Source of the DNA: an uncultured Clostridium sp.
GTDB lineage: Bacteria; Bacillota; Clostridia; Christensenellales; Borkfalkiaceae
Length of the DNA: 52,620 bases
Direction of reading: 5' to 3'
Assembly (NCBI GenBank): GCA_900555925.1
Contig: USMU01000003.1
Coordinates: 1 to 52,620 of the forward strand
Shown here: in pieces, positions 1 to 7,859 of the stretch
How the letters are laid out: every line of letters starts with the position of its first letter
Numbering within the stretch: position 1 is the first letter of the stretch
Translations under genes and position numbers: made by a program
Notes under the pieces: model-generated
Told to the model about the DNA's origin: nothing
The model's input: the letters and a program-made list of their open reading frames with translations, nothing else
Database searches by the model: none

Positions 1-80
1 GGACACGGGGGCGCGGTATACCCCCGACGAAACACCCCGAACGGCCGTTTTTTTCGGTGAAAAAATACCGCCGCCATACC

Positions 81-104
81 ATAGCGGCAAGGTTTTGCCG
101 CTAT
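81..104. repeat. Hairpin downstream of rep (terminator or replication-origin candidate)
   Basis: A 10-bp perfect inverted repeat (ATAGCGGCAA / TTGCCGCTAT) with a 4-nt loop lies about 160 bases past the rep stop codon. Read on the minus strand it is followed by a GC-rich stretch and then a T-run. It could be the terminator of the phage operon, or part of a double-strand origin for rolling-circle replication. Nothing else recognisable lies between 1 and 260. Confidence 0.4.
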
Positions 105-260
105 CCCGCTCAAAAGTCTTGCCGTGTTCGGGTATATGCGGGCTGTTTATGTCGGATTTATGGCAGTTCGGGCGGGGGATTATTTTTCCCGACAACGCAA
201 AATCGCGCCGTATGGAAGCCATAGGCGTTTTCAGTCGGTGTATTCGGTTTTGTTCGTATA

Positions 261-1202
261 TCAGGAAATCAGCGCCTTCGGCGGTTGCTTATAAGTCTGT
301 ATATCCCGTTCCCAATCTATGACGTTATCGAAAAGCACCCATTTCGGGACATAGGCATTTTCCAATTCCGCCGCAAATACACTGTCATTCAGGGTTTTGT
401 TGATTTCCGTGGGGATTCCGCGGCTGTATACTATCCGTTCGTCCGTTTTTCTCAGATATTTCAAAAGATATTCCACCGTTTCGCCTTGGTGCATTTGCGC
501 AATGTTCAATTCTTTGAAATCGCTCTTGCCGAATTTACGGTCAAAAAAGCTGTTCGGATAAGTTTCTATTATCCGGCCTTCCTTTTTGCTGTATTCGCGT
601 TTTTTCGTTATAGAGCCAATCATTTGTCCCGCGGGGACATATAAGAGACAATGAAAATGCAGTCTGCCGTTTGCTTCGCCGCGCTCGAATACGCCCATAT
701 ATTTCCAGCCCCGCCGCGTATGCAGATTGGCGAGGCATTTACGGAGTTTCTTTTTGAAGCTCTCTTCCGTATGCGTTCCGTCTCGATATGTAAACGTTAC
801 GAAATAATTCCAGCGATTCAAGTATGCTTTTCTGCGGAAGCGTTTTTCTCTCTGCCATAAATTCCGCTCTTTCCGTTCCACGTTTTCATATACATACTTG
901 TCAAGGTTCGGATAATAGGGGAAACTGTCCTGCATATTCATGATAATAAACTCCGAGAGCTTTTTTATCCGCGCTTCTTTCGTTTGGTCTTTGTTTCGGT
1001 CTATCAAGGTCTTAGAAGCCATATCGTAAAGACTTTCAAAGAGTTCGTCTACTTGCGTGACGATTTTGTCCCGAGACTTTCGGGGATTGCCTTTTACCGC
1101 TTCCCGCGCGATATAATGACTTCCGTCGTTATAGATTTTATAAAGTTTATCGAACGGACAAAAAGTATTGTCCGACAATACGCTCAATACAGGTAAACTC
1201 AT
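261..1202 (-). CDS. Rolling-circle replication initiation protein (HUH endonuclease), inovirus/microvirus-like
   Basis: A 313-aa protein expected to nick one strand of the replicative-form DNA and start rolling-circle replication. The HUH metal-binding motif is visible as RLHFHCLLY (His182 and His184). It is preceded by a beta-strand motif NYFVTFTYRDG and followed by EYLLKYLRKT, which carries two tyrosines (about 245 and 249) at the expected catalytic position. The start at 1202 was chosen because GAGG sits 8 nt upstream; an in-frame ATG 54 nt earlier has no such site. It is the last gene of the phage operon, directly after a 75-aa ORF and the Zot-like ATPase. The HUH signature is seen in the sequence; the assignment to a filamentous phage rests on the neighbours. 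A plasmid-type Rep is the alternative. Confidence 0.85.
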   Translation of the reverse strand: MSLPVLSVLSDNTFCPFDKLYKIYNDGSHYIAREAVKGNPRKSRDKIVTQVDELFESLYDMASKTLIDRNKDQTKEARIKKLSEFIIMNMQDSFPYYPNLDKYVYENVERKERNLWQREKRFRRKAYLNRWNYFVTFTYRDGTHTEESFKKKLRKCLANLHTRRGWKYMGVFERGEANGRLHFHCLLYVPAGQMIGSITKKREYSKKEGRIIETYPNSFFDRKFGKSDFKELNIAQMHQGETVEYLLKYLRKTDERIVYSRGIPTEINKTLNDSVFAAELENAYVPKWVLFDNVIDWERDIQTYKQPPKALIS

Positions 1203-1215
1203 ATTTACAACCTCG

Positions 1216-1443
1216 TTATCCGATTTGTTTTGCTTTTCGTTCTTCCGCCGCGTCATGGTATCCGGTCATTACACCTTTGAAAAACCAATCCCCGCGTCGG
1301 GCAAGCGGTTTTACATTGTCTATGATACTTCGGATCAACGTACGCATTTCATAATCGGCGGAAAAATAGCTTTGATATAAATCTACTCCGAATACATATC
1401 CGCCGTAGAATGTTCCTTGAATCTTATCTTTTATCTTCTGCAT
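1216..1443 (-). CDS. Small hypothetical phage protein (75 aa)
   Basis: Begins MQKIKDKIQGTFYGGYVFG and ends in a charged tail (AAEERKAKQIG). The start at 1443 is supported by GAGGAAAAAGGC just upstream; the frame stays open further 5' into the Zot-like gene but without a better site. It lies between the Zot-like ATPase (10-nt gap) and rep (13-nt gap), so it is co-transcribed with both. No signal peptide or convincing membrane segment is seen. By position it could be a replication accessory or ssDNA-binding protein, since inoviruses keep such a gene next to rep, but no fold is recognisable and that role is a guess. Confidence 0.65.
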   Translation of the reverse strand: MQKIKDKIQGTFYGGYVFGVDLYQSYFSADYEMRTLIRSIIDNVKPLARRGDWFFKGVMTGYHDAAEERKAKQIG

Positions 1444-1453
1444 GCCTTTTTCC

Positions 1454-3703
1454 TCAATCATTGAATCCGGGAATATCCGCGGGGTCGTACCCGTCAAATT
1501 TTATAGGTTCAGGTTCGGCAACAAACGTTTTTTTCGAAAGAGAATTTTTCTCCATAGCCTTGGCCAAATCGTTCTGGAAATGGCTGTGCTGTAAACTCAA
1601 TTCTTCGTTCGTCGCCATTTTAGCGGCGTATTCGGGTAAATCGTCAATGCCGATACGATTGATTTCCGCACGGGTTTCAAATATTCCCGAAAGACAGTTC
1701 GTGGCGTATCGCCCCGACCAAATCTTTTTATCCTGTCGGAAATATTTACGTTTCTTTATGTTTCCGTTCATGCGCCCGCTTTCTACTTCCAAATCCAATA
1801 CCGCACTGCCGAAAGTATTGTAAATCCGCGCATAACGGCGTTGTATGGCTGAGGTGATATTTTTTAACAGATACATGGATAAAGTGCAGTCGCCGCGGAG
1901 ATAATTGTATTTTGTGTAAAGGTTATCAAATTTCGATTTCAGCCATAAAAAGGCGAGTTCGAAAAACCAAAACGGAGCAAAGAAGGGCAGAAGGGGAACG
2001 CTGTCGCCCTTTTCTGCGATATACACGATTTCTCCGAGTTCCCGTCCGCCTGCGCCCCAATCTTCCGGACGCTGCAAATCCGCTAAAATTTTTATGAACA
2101 CCCGATTTCCGATAACTACCGCATGACGGGACATTTTAAGCAATACGTTGAATAAATCGTTCTTTTGGTTACATTCGTCCGCGTTTCTTTTCACCTCCTG
2201 CAATTCGGGAGAGTTTTTACATTCCTTGTCTATCTCCGTAATCACGTATACGCCGAATCCGAAAGCGTTTCTGTTCGGATTGTTTTCTATCATGACTTTT
2301 CCGAGCCGTAACATATCGTAATCAATGATATGGGAATGACGGGAAAAACTGTCTGTCAGTCTGCTGTCGCGTTTGAAAAAATCGGTGTTCCAAAGCGGAA
2401 AATTGCCGAGGTCGGAAATGAGATTATCCGAACGGATAGAATAGTTTGAAATAATAAGAGAACACTGTCTTGTATAAATGACGAAAGCGCAAGCGTAATC
2501 GTCCAACACCTGCCACACGTCCGTCACTTCGAGTGCGTTGTCATAAGTAAGACCGTAACGCCCGTAATCATAACCGAAAATCTTTTCCCTGCAAGGGGAT
2601 TTCAGCCAACGGCGGTATTTCTTTTTCAGCCACCTTCGGCAACTCCACGGGTCATAGACTACATGGAATAAGATTGCTCTTTTAAGTTCGTCCTCAAAGT
2701 TCCGCCAAGGAAAATTGGGGAATTTCATATCGGATTCGAGAATGACTTCAAAAGCCGTATCCCGAAGTTCTACTTCTGCGGATAAAGCCATATCGGTAAT
2801 GAGAGCGGTTTTCCCCGCGCCCATTTCTCCGTAAACCACAGTCACTACGCCGCGTTCGTTGATAAAGCCTCTGTTTCTTCTCTCCCTGTGATTCAGTTCG
2901 TTATAGCCTATCTTTCGGCTCATATATTCCAAACCGATTATCCCCGCAAGTATCAGCCCCCAAAGCGGCAGAAAGTCGATTATCGTCCAAACGTCGAAAA
3001 AGAGTTTATAGATTTGTCGGTAGATACTCCCGAAATCGAACGATACCACGAAATAGAGATAAAAGGCGATAAATTCGATAACTATGGTAAAGAGATTGAA
3101 ATAAAAAGCCCAAAGGCAAGCCCAGATTTTGAGGTATACGGGAGTTGTTTTAATAAAGTCGATAAATCCCCCGACAAAACGTTTGACGGGGCGATAGGTC
3201 ACGTCAGAGAGTTTCTTGAACGCTTTCAAGGGCTTGCTTTCTTTCCCGTGGTCGGTATTCGTCTTTTTCAAGTATCTGCGGAACAACAGCCATAAAATAA
3301 GGACGGCGGGAAGAAGAATCAACAGCGCATAGGAAAGATATTTCAAGCCGTAAGCGATAGAGGAGAGATACGAAAGGAAATTGTCCTTGCTTACGAACAG
3401 TTTCCAATAATCAGACCATTTATTTTTGAAGTCGTTGAAATTGTCGGGGATAGGAACGGAAGGAGAGGAGGGGGAAGACGGGCGGAGAAAATCGAAGAAA
3501 GGGATTTTCGGATAGTTGTTGACGGTGGGGGATATGTTGTGTTCGATTTGAAAAATCTCACAGAAATAATAAGCGACAGACAAGCCGAAATCCCGAACAC
3601 TCTCGACGAGTCTGCCGAGCGAGTTCGGGAAGAAGAATATACACGCGATAAAACCGAGTGTTATCGTTATGGCTATGTAATGCCGATAGTTAATCCGTTT
3701 CAT
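1454..3703 (-). CDS. Zot/pI-like phage assembly ATPase with large N-terminal membrane domain
   Basis: A 749-aa protein. The Walker A motif GEMGAGKT is at residues 292-299 and a Walker B-like strand FGVYVITEIDKE is near 481-492. About five hydrophobic segments precede the ATPase (near 9-28, 112-142, 192-222, 240-262) and one follows (near 595-615). The family (zonular occludens toxin-like, pfam Zot) contains inovirus pI, which drives virion assembly and export through the inner membrane. Typical pI is about 350-450 aa with a single membrane segment after the ATPase, so this version is roughly twice as long with the membrane part moved to the front. Its ATG overlaps the stop of a 30-aa membrane ORF. 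A conjugation-type ATPase is a less likely alternative because no other transfer genes are present. Confidence 0.75.
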   Translation of the reverse strand: MKRINYRHYIAITITLGFIACIFFFPNSLGRLVESVRDFGLSVAYYFCEIFQIEHNISPTVNNYPKIPFFDFLRPSSPSSPSVPIPDNFNDFKNKWSDYWKLFVSKDNFLSYLSSIAYGLKYLSYALLILLPAVLILWLLFRRYLKKTNTDHGKESKPLKAFKKLSDVTYRPVKRFVGGFIDFIKTTPVYLKIWACLWAFYFNLFTIVIEFIAFYLYFVVSFDFGSIYRQIYKLFFDVWTIIDFLPLWGLILAGIIGLEYMSRKIGYNELNHRERRNRGFINERGVVTVVYGEMGAGKTALITDMALSAEVELRDTAFEVILESDMKFPNFPWRNFEDELKRAILFHVVYDPWSCRRWLKKKYRRWLKSPCREKIFGYDYGRYGLTYDNALEVTDVWQVLDDYACAFVIYTRQCSLIISNYSIRSDNLISDLGNFPLWNTDFFKRDSRLTDSFSRHSHIIDYDMLRLGKVMIENNPNRNAFGFGVYVITEIDKECKNSPELQEVKRNADECNQKNDLFNVLLKMSRHAVVIGNRVFIKILADLQRPEDWGAGGRELGEIVYIAEKGDSVPLLPFFAPFWFFELAFLWLKSKFDNLYTKYNYLRGDCTLSMYLLKNITSAIQRRYARIYNTFGSAVLDLEVESGRMNGNIKKRKYFRQDKKIWSGRYATNCLSGIFETRAEINRIGIDDLPEYAAKMATNEELSLQHSHFQNDLAKAMEKNSLSKKTFVAEPEPIKFDGYDPADIPGFND

Positions 3704-3792
3704 ACCTCACAACCCGTAAAAACAAAATAGCCTATAATGGCGGCGATAAGTAAAACCAACAATATCCGTAATACTTTTTTGAAAATCTTCAT
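3700..3792 (-). CDS. Tiny single-span membrane protein (30 aa), minor coat candidate
   Basis: The ORF reads MKIFKKVLRILLVLLIAAII followed by ten more residues ending FTGCEV. It has a basic N-terminus and one hydrophobic span. The stop codon overlaps the start of the Zot-like gene (ATGA), a clear sign of translational coupling. A purine-rich stretch (GGAAAAAGGCAGAAG) precedes the ATG. Inovirus minor tip proteins (pVII, pIX) are about 30 aa and mostly one hydrophobic helix, so this is a reasonable candidate; the functional link is inference from size, topology and position. Confidence 0.6.
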   Translation of the reverse strand: MKIFKKVLRILLVLLIAAIIGYFVFTGCEV

Positions 3793-3831
3793 GTTCTTCT
3801 GCCTTTTTCCATAACGTCGTGGAAATTCGAT

Positions 3832-4068
3832 TTACTGCACCGCGCCATCGTACTGCTTTTGTAACCAATCCATGGCTTCGCCTATGCCGTTAAAAATCAT
3901 ATCCGTTGCGGTAACTATCCAAATAACATAAACCTTGTATCTGTTTTTGTTCATGCGGTGGATAGCCGAGCCGAGAATGTCTCCGCAAGGACCGAATACG
4001 GCGGTTTGTTTGTCCGATTCCAACCAAAACCATTTGCTTTGACCGTTGATTCTGATATATTTATTCAT
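3832..4068 (-). CDS. Hypothetical phage protein (78 aa)
   Basis: Begins MNKYIRINGQSKWFWLESDK, with a mix of beta-type and aromatic residues and a C-terminal helix (EAMDWLQKQYDGAVQ). No signal peptide. The RBS GAGGTGAG lies in the end of the preceding gene, whose stop codon is one base upstream of this ATG, so the two are coupled. Not recognised. It belongs to the run of short genes between the ncRNA region and the Zot-like gene. Confidence 0.6.
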   Translation of the reverse strand: MNKYIRINGQSKWFWLESDKQTAVFGPCGDILGSAIHRMNKNRYKVYVIWIVTATDMIFNGIGEAMDWLQKQYDGAVQ

Positions 4069-4069
4069 G

Positions 4070-4267
4070 TCAGCTCACCTCGCGGGATATATGAGTTATT
4101 TTATCGTCCTGTATCTGAATGAGATAATAAAAGCCTTTATAGGAAGCCTGAACGGTATAAAGGTTTGGCGTTTCCCATACGGCGTTACGAATAGTGATAA
4201 AATTCGGACGGGTGCCCAACATATACGCGATTTTACTTTTCAGTTTCTTTTCTTCCGTTTTCGTCAT
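4070..4267 (-). CDS. Hypothetical phage protein (65 aa)
   Basis: A small protein starting MTKTEEKKLKSKIAYMLG with a lysine-rich first helix and a beta-rich remainder (LYTVQASYKGFYYLIQIQDD). The start at 4267 is preferred because GAGG lies 9 nt upstream; an in-frame ATG at 4282 has none. It overlaps the 3' end of the upstream 71-aa ORF and ends one base before the 78-aa ORF. No known family recognised. Confidence 0.55.
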   Translation of the reverse strand: MTKTEEKKLKSKIAYMLGTRPNFITIRNAVWETPNLYTVQASYKGFYYLIQIQDDKITHISREVS

Positions 4268-4448
4268 TTCCGTGTACCTCATATTCGGGGGAAGGGGAGA
4301 CCTGCGGAGAAGATAAAAGAAGTTCTTCGATTTTCTGTAACTGCCGTTCCGTCATGATTTCCCGTTTCATTTCCATTCTCGCCGTTATAAAGCAACCGAT
4401 TAAATCTAATACAAATACGATTATAAGCGTTATCATGATTCCGTTCAT
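4233..4448 (-). CDS. Small membrane protein with charged cytoplasmic tail (71 aa)
   Basis: Begins MNGIMITLIIVFVLDLIGCF: one N-terminal membrane span of about 20 residues, then a charged helix (EMKREIMTERQLQKIEELLL) and a Pro/Ser/Glu-rich tail. RBS GGAGGAAGAAGA. The ATG overlaps the stop of the 51-aa Cys-rich ORF upstream. A membrane span followed by an amphipathic charged helix is compatible with an inovirus coat or assembly protein, but the order of features is reversed relative to a typical major coat protein, so no function is assigned. Confidence 0.55.
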   Translation of the reverse strand: MNGIMITLIIVFVLDLIGCFITARMEMKREIMTERQLQKIEELLLSSPQVSPSPEYEVHGNDENGRKETEK

Positions 4449-4600
4449 TCTTCTTCCTCCGAATCTCCATTACTGCCTTCGTATTGAGGGCACGTCTCAA
4501 AAAATTGTTCTTCGTCATATTCCAAAAAATCGGAGATTGAACAATTTTCTTCCGCTGGATTCCAATTAATGCAATTACAACAATCTATTTTATTTTTCAT
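4445..4600 (-). CDS. Cysteine-rich acidic mini-protein (51 aa)
   Basis: Begins MKNKIDCCNCINWNPAEENC and ends in an acidic run (GDSEEEE). Five cysteines fall in the first 40 residues, spaced CC-C-x8-C and one later, which could bind a metal. AGGAAATAAG precedes the ATG. The stop overlaps the start of the next gene (ATGA). It is the first ORF after the non-coding 4,601-4,769 region. Not recognised. Confidence 0.5.
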   Translation of the reverse strand: MKNKIDCCNCINWNPAEENCSISDFLEYDEEQFFETCPQYEGSNGDSEEEE

Positions 4601-4622
4601 TTTTCTTATTTCCTAAAAATTA

Positions 4623-4651
4623 TTGACTTTCGTCGTAAAATACGGTATAAT
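4623..4651 (+). promoter_or_regulatory. Consensus sigma-A promoter for an antisense-direction RNA
   Basis: TTGACT at 4623-4628, a 17-nt spacer and a perfect TATAAT at 4646-4651. It points right, against every phage gene nearby, and no ORF with an RBS follows. Transcription would start at about 4658-4659, exactly at the base of the structured RNA described next. Confidence 0.7.
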
Positions 4652-4658
4652 ATTAATT

Positions 4659-4757
4659 AGAAAGTGTTTGGCTCGGTGTTACGGTTTTCTCCGTTTCGTC
4701 CTTGTAGCCCCGTACAATGGAGTCGTTCAAACGACTTGCGGGCACTTTCTTTTTTTA
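4659..4757 (+). ncRNA. Structured phage small RNA, about 100 nt
   Basis: The predicted transcript starts AGAAAGTG and ends CACTTTCT followed by seven T residues, so its two ends form an 8-bp closing stem that doubles as a terminator. Inside are three hairpins: ACGG/CCGT (4681-4694), TTGTA/TACAA with a GCCCCG loop (4702-4717), and AGTCGT/ACGACT with a TCAA tetraloop (4721-4736). Promoter, compensating stems and T-tail together argue for a real RNA rather than chance. It could regulate phage genes (the C-rich loop and TCTCC/TCCTT segments could pair with Shine-Dalgarno sequences), prime complementary-strand synthesis, or serve as a packaging hairpin in the single-stranded genome. No Rfam family recognised. 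Confidence 0.6.
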
Positions 4758-4758
4758 T

Positions 4759-4793
4759 ACTCCCCGTAATTATTTACGGGGAGTTTTCTTTTG
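4759..4793 (+). terminator. Rho-independent terminator (second in tandem)
   Basis: An 11-bp perfect stem, ACTCCCCGTAA / TTACGGGGAGT, with a 4-nt loop followed by TTTCTTTT. It terminates plus-strand transcripts such as the small RNA. On the minus strand it overlaps the last codons of the 147-aa ORF and lacks a T-run there. Confidence 0.6.
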
Positions 4794-5213
4794 TTTGTAT
4801 TTGGCTTTTCCACCGGTTACAGGTACATTTTCGCGGGGGAACGTTTCAAACATTTTTCCGATTCGCTTTTTATCAAACTCCACAGGTTCAAATTCGTCGC
4901 TTTCTTTCTGTAATGCAGAACGTTTCCCTACAAATACTTTCGGATAGGCATAGGAACGGTTTTCCCCGAACTTCTTGCCTTCCGCTTTGTTCTTCGTCCG
5001 TTCGGCAGGGCTTACATTATCCAACATGGGTACGGTACGTACTTTTCCTTTTTCTCCGAAATCCACTTCGGGGGAATGTGTAAAAGTGATATATTCTATA
5101 TCGTCGCTTCCTGTACTTTTCCGCCGATATGTTGCAGGGTGTTTTTTATGCGGATATTCTTTTGTACGCGCCCAACCTGTATTTTTACGGTTACGATTGT
5201 TTTTCTTCGGCAT
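4770..5213 (-). CDS. Basic hypothetical phage protein (147 aa)
   Basis: Begins MPKKNNRNRKNTGWARTK; strongly basic at both ends, with a conserved-looking middle (VRTVPMLDNVSPAERTKNK). RBS GAGGTGAATT; the upstream adsorption-like gene stops 8 nt earlier, so they are co-transcribed. No membrane segment or signal peptide. The charge suggests nucleic-acid binding. I do not recognise the family. Confidence 0.6.
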   Translation of the reverse strand: MPKKNNRNRKNTGWARTKEYPHKKHPATYRRKSTGSDDIEYITFTHSPEVDFGEKGKVRTVPMLDNVSPAERTKNKAEGKKFGENRSYAYPKVFVGKRSALQKESDEFEPVEFDKKRIGKMFETFPRENVPVTGGKAKYKQKKTPRK

Positions 5214-5221
5214 AATTCACC

Positions 5222-7234
5222 TCATTGTTTTCGCTTTTTAACGGCGTCGGAGATACTCTTAATAATCCAGCCGATGAGTTTGAAGGGAAGCAGAATCACC
5301 CAAACAACCGCCTTTATTACGTAAGGCAGAATCGGCATAAAGATTATGAGTAAAACAATCAGCGCAAGCACTGCCAGCAGGATTTTCCACCAATCAGGGT
5401 CATCGGGTTCTACGCTCGGCGTATAACCGCTGATATGGTCGATAGGGGAAGAAACCACAGGGATTACCGTATATACGCCTTCTTTGTTAAACGTAAATTC
5501 GAGAATGTCAAAATCAAAGAATTGTGTACCCTGCCGCAGTTCGCCTACTCCGTTATGGTGTTCGCCGCCGTAATCGTTTGGATTGATTTCAAATACGGAT
5601 AAATCTTCCGCCCAATAATCCGTAACGGCATAGCGGAATAAAAATACTTCGCAATCCTCTTTTACGGAATTGTAATAATCCGTGAAAGTCTTAACGTCAT
5701 CGGGGTTAATGAATAAGGTATTCGCTAAATCGGATTGAGCCATGAGTTCAGATGTAACCATTTCTATGGGTTTTATATCCCTGTAACTGTCGTCGGTCGT
5801 AATACTGCCGAAACCGTAATCCCAAAGTTTATCCCACCAATTATGGGTATCGTCATAGGAATGAATATCCCAAAGGTCATCGGGGTTGCTTATGTCAAAT
5901 TCCCGCAAGTTATAACCGCGAGTACGTCCTTCGTCCACACTGTCGTCAAACAAATCCGCGCTGTAATCCTTGTTGTTAAATTGCAAATGTCCGTTTACGT
6001 AACTTTTGTTATACGTTTCAAAATAAGTTTGCAGCGTTTCGGGGAGCAGAACGTAATCATTTACATCAACGCCGCCCGTATAAAAGAGCAGGGGCAAAAG
6101 AGTGTCTATATCTTCGGAGGTGGCGGAATGATTAGGATTGTCTCGAAGGTCAGCATTCCAAGACCATTGATAACGAGATAAAGAGGACGTTACAGAATAA
6201 TCTGCATTATACAACATCCAGCCGCGAGTTCTGTCGTAATCTTCGGAAATTTCTACACCGTTCCATTTAAGAAGCTCGTTATAAATTCTTTGGTCGTCAA
6301 TAACGATAGCGGGACGGGTTTTATATTCCCACCATTCCGCTTTTATCCGCTGTAAGGTATAACCGTATTTTTCCAAAACCTTTTTATCGATAGCAAAGAA
6401 CACGGAATTGATTTGATTTTGGTGGTGAGCGCCCGCGGAGGACGAATTACTGCGCCAATAGGTGCGTTTATCCACGTCGTCCGTTTCTCCCGATAAGTCG
6501 AGCCGTATCGTTTCCAAATTACGGACAGAACAGGAAAGATTGCTTTCGGCGGTTTCGTCCGCGCCATAGCCTTTGGCATAGCCCGTAAAAAGATATGTAC
6601 CGCCGACCGTATATTCCGTTACGTTCGCGTTACCTTCCGTAACCAATTCCACGCCCGAAATGTCATAACGCCGCTCGTTACTATTTACCCGTTCCGCTAT
6701 CGTCTTTCCGTCCGCGCCTACATGGTCGACGATGCGGAATTTATAGAACAGCCGCGCATAACTTGCGCCTTCGGACATAGAGCAGAACCGTAAATCGAAT
6801 TTATCGTATTCGTCGGGAACGATATTTCCTTCGCTGTCCGTCGTCCAAGATACGGCCAACTGTACCTTGTTCGCATTGCTGTCCGTATCAATATTCAAGG
6901 CTTGCGGATTATAGAAATACAGATACAAACCGTAATTCCCGCGCGCATTGGAATAAAAGGAATAACAATATTCCACGACGTTCATGATTTCAGGGTGTTT
7001 TATAACGCCCGTACTGTCATACGGATAGTCGTACAGATTAAACGGCTTGCCGTTAATCGTTGCGCCCGTCAAATCGTCCATGACGTTCGTTTTATCAAAT
7101 TCCAAAGCCCTGTTGCTTTCGGCATAAGCGTAAGGGGCGGACAATCGCCCGCCCAATATCGTTACAATACATAACACACAGAGGAGAAACAGCGATAAAA
7201 ACCGTTGAAAATGTAGTTTCAAAATTTTTCGCAT
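5222..7234 (-). CDS. Large secreted, C-terminally membrane-anchored phage protein (pIII/adsorption-like)
   Basis: A 670-aa protein with a signal peptide (MRKILKLHFQRFLSLFLLCV, cleavage likely after AYA near residue 40), a long extracytoplasmic domain rich in Asn, Asp, Tyr and Trp, and a C-terminal hydrophobic region (WWKILLAVLALIVLL, then a second segment and KKRKQ). The start at 7234 follows AGAGGTG; the TTG 15 nt upstream lies inside that RBS. Topology and size match inovirus pIII-type adsorption proteins, which recognise the host receptor and release the virion. The C-terminal region appears to contain two hydrophobic segments rather than one. Sequence alone does not show similarity to characterised pIII, so the role is inferred from position between coat-like genes and the Zot-like gene. 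Confidence 0.6.
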   Translation of the reverse strand: MRKILKLHFQRFLSLFLLCVLCIVTILGGRLSAPYAYAESNRALEFDKTNVMDDLTGATINGKPFNLYDYPYDSTGVIKHPEIMNVVEYCYSFYSNARGNYGLYLYFYNPQALNIDTDSNANKVQLAVSWTTDSEGNIVPDEYDKFDLRFCSMSEGASYARLFYKFRIVDHVGADGKTIAERVNSNERRYDISGVELVTEGNANVTEYTVGGTYLFTGYAKGYGADETAESNLSCSVRNLETIRLDLSGETDDVDKRTYWRSNSSSAGAHHQNQINSVFFAIDKKVLEKYGYTLQRIKAEWWEYKTRPAIVIDDQRIYNELLKWNGVEISEDYDRTRGWMLYNADYSVTSSLSRYQWSWNADLRDNPNHSATSEDIDTLLPLLFYTGGVDVNDYVLLPETLQTYFETYNKSYVNGHLQFNNKDYSADLFDDSVDEGRTRGYNLREFDISNPDDLWDIHSYDDTHNWWDKLWDYGFGSITTDDSYRDIKPIEMVTSELMAQSDLANTLFINPDDVKTFTDYYNSVKEDCEVFLFRYAVTDYWAEDLSVFEINPNDYGGEHHNGVGELRQGTQFFDFDILEFTFNKEGVYTVIPVVSSPIDHISGYTPSVEPDDPDWWKILLAVLALIVLLIIFMPILPYVIKAVVWVILLPFKLIGWIIKSISDAVKKRKQ

Positions 7235-7245
7235 TTGTTCACCTC

Positions 7246-7836
7246 TCAAAAGATTATTGACGGCGGATCAAGCGTAATCTTTAATTCGGTAAAATTGAAC
7301 CATAGATTTACCGCCGTTTTGTCTACGGATACGGTTATTACAAAATAACAGAGTTTGTAGTTTAAGTCTCCTTGTATTTCAATATCGCCGCCGTATTTCA
7401 TTTTTACCGCTTCTTCAACCGTAAAGTTTTCAGGGATAGAAAGCGTAAAGCCGTCCGCGCTTTTTTCTAATCCGAATACTTCCGAATAATCGTTTTGTTC
7501 CTCGTTTGTACCGTAAAATTTTTGCGGTTGACCATCATACACAAAAGTAAAATTATTCGCGCTGTTTGAAGTGATTTTTACGTCAAAGTTAACCTCGCCG
7601 CCCGTCAAGGATTTCACGGCAAAGGATTGCGGTTTATCCGAGGGCGGAAGATATAAACTTCCGCCGTCCGAATCTGCAAGATATTTTTCACCGTCGTATT
7701 CTACGTAGTATGTTATGCCTTGATTGCGCAAGACGAAATAAGATATACCGCCCGCTATACCGAGTACAAGCAACACGACAAGAATATACGTTATGATTTT
7801 TCCGATTGTGTTTATTGTGCCGTTCGCTTTACTCAT
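7246..7836 (-). CDS. Membrane-anchored extracytoplasmic phage protein (196 aa)
   Basis: Begins MSKANGTINTIGKIITYILV: a short cytoplasmic N-terminus, one membrane span (about residues 13-35), then a 160-residue beta-rich domain ending FTELKITLDPPSIIF. RBS AAGGAGTGAG. It ends 11 nt before the ATG of the adsorption-like gene. Structural or receptor-related virion role is possible; no domain recognised. Confidence 0.65.
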   Translation of the reverse strand: MSKANGTINTIGKIITYILVVLLVLGIAGGISYFVLRNQGITYYVEYDGEKYLADSDGGSLYLPPSDKPQSFAVKSLTGGEVNFDVKITSNSANNFTFVYDGQPQKFYGTNEEQNDYSEVFGLEKSADGFTLSIPENFTVEEAVKMKYGGDIEIQGDLNYKLCYFVITVSVDKTAVNLWFNFTELKITLDPPSIIF

Positions 7837-7859
7837 TTCTCACTCCTTCTTTGCTTTTA

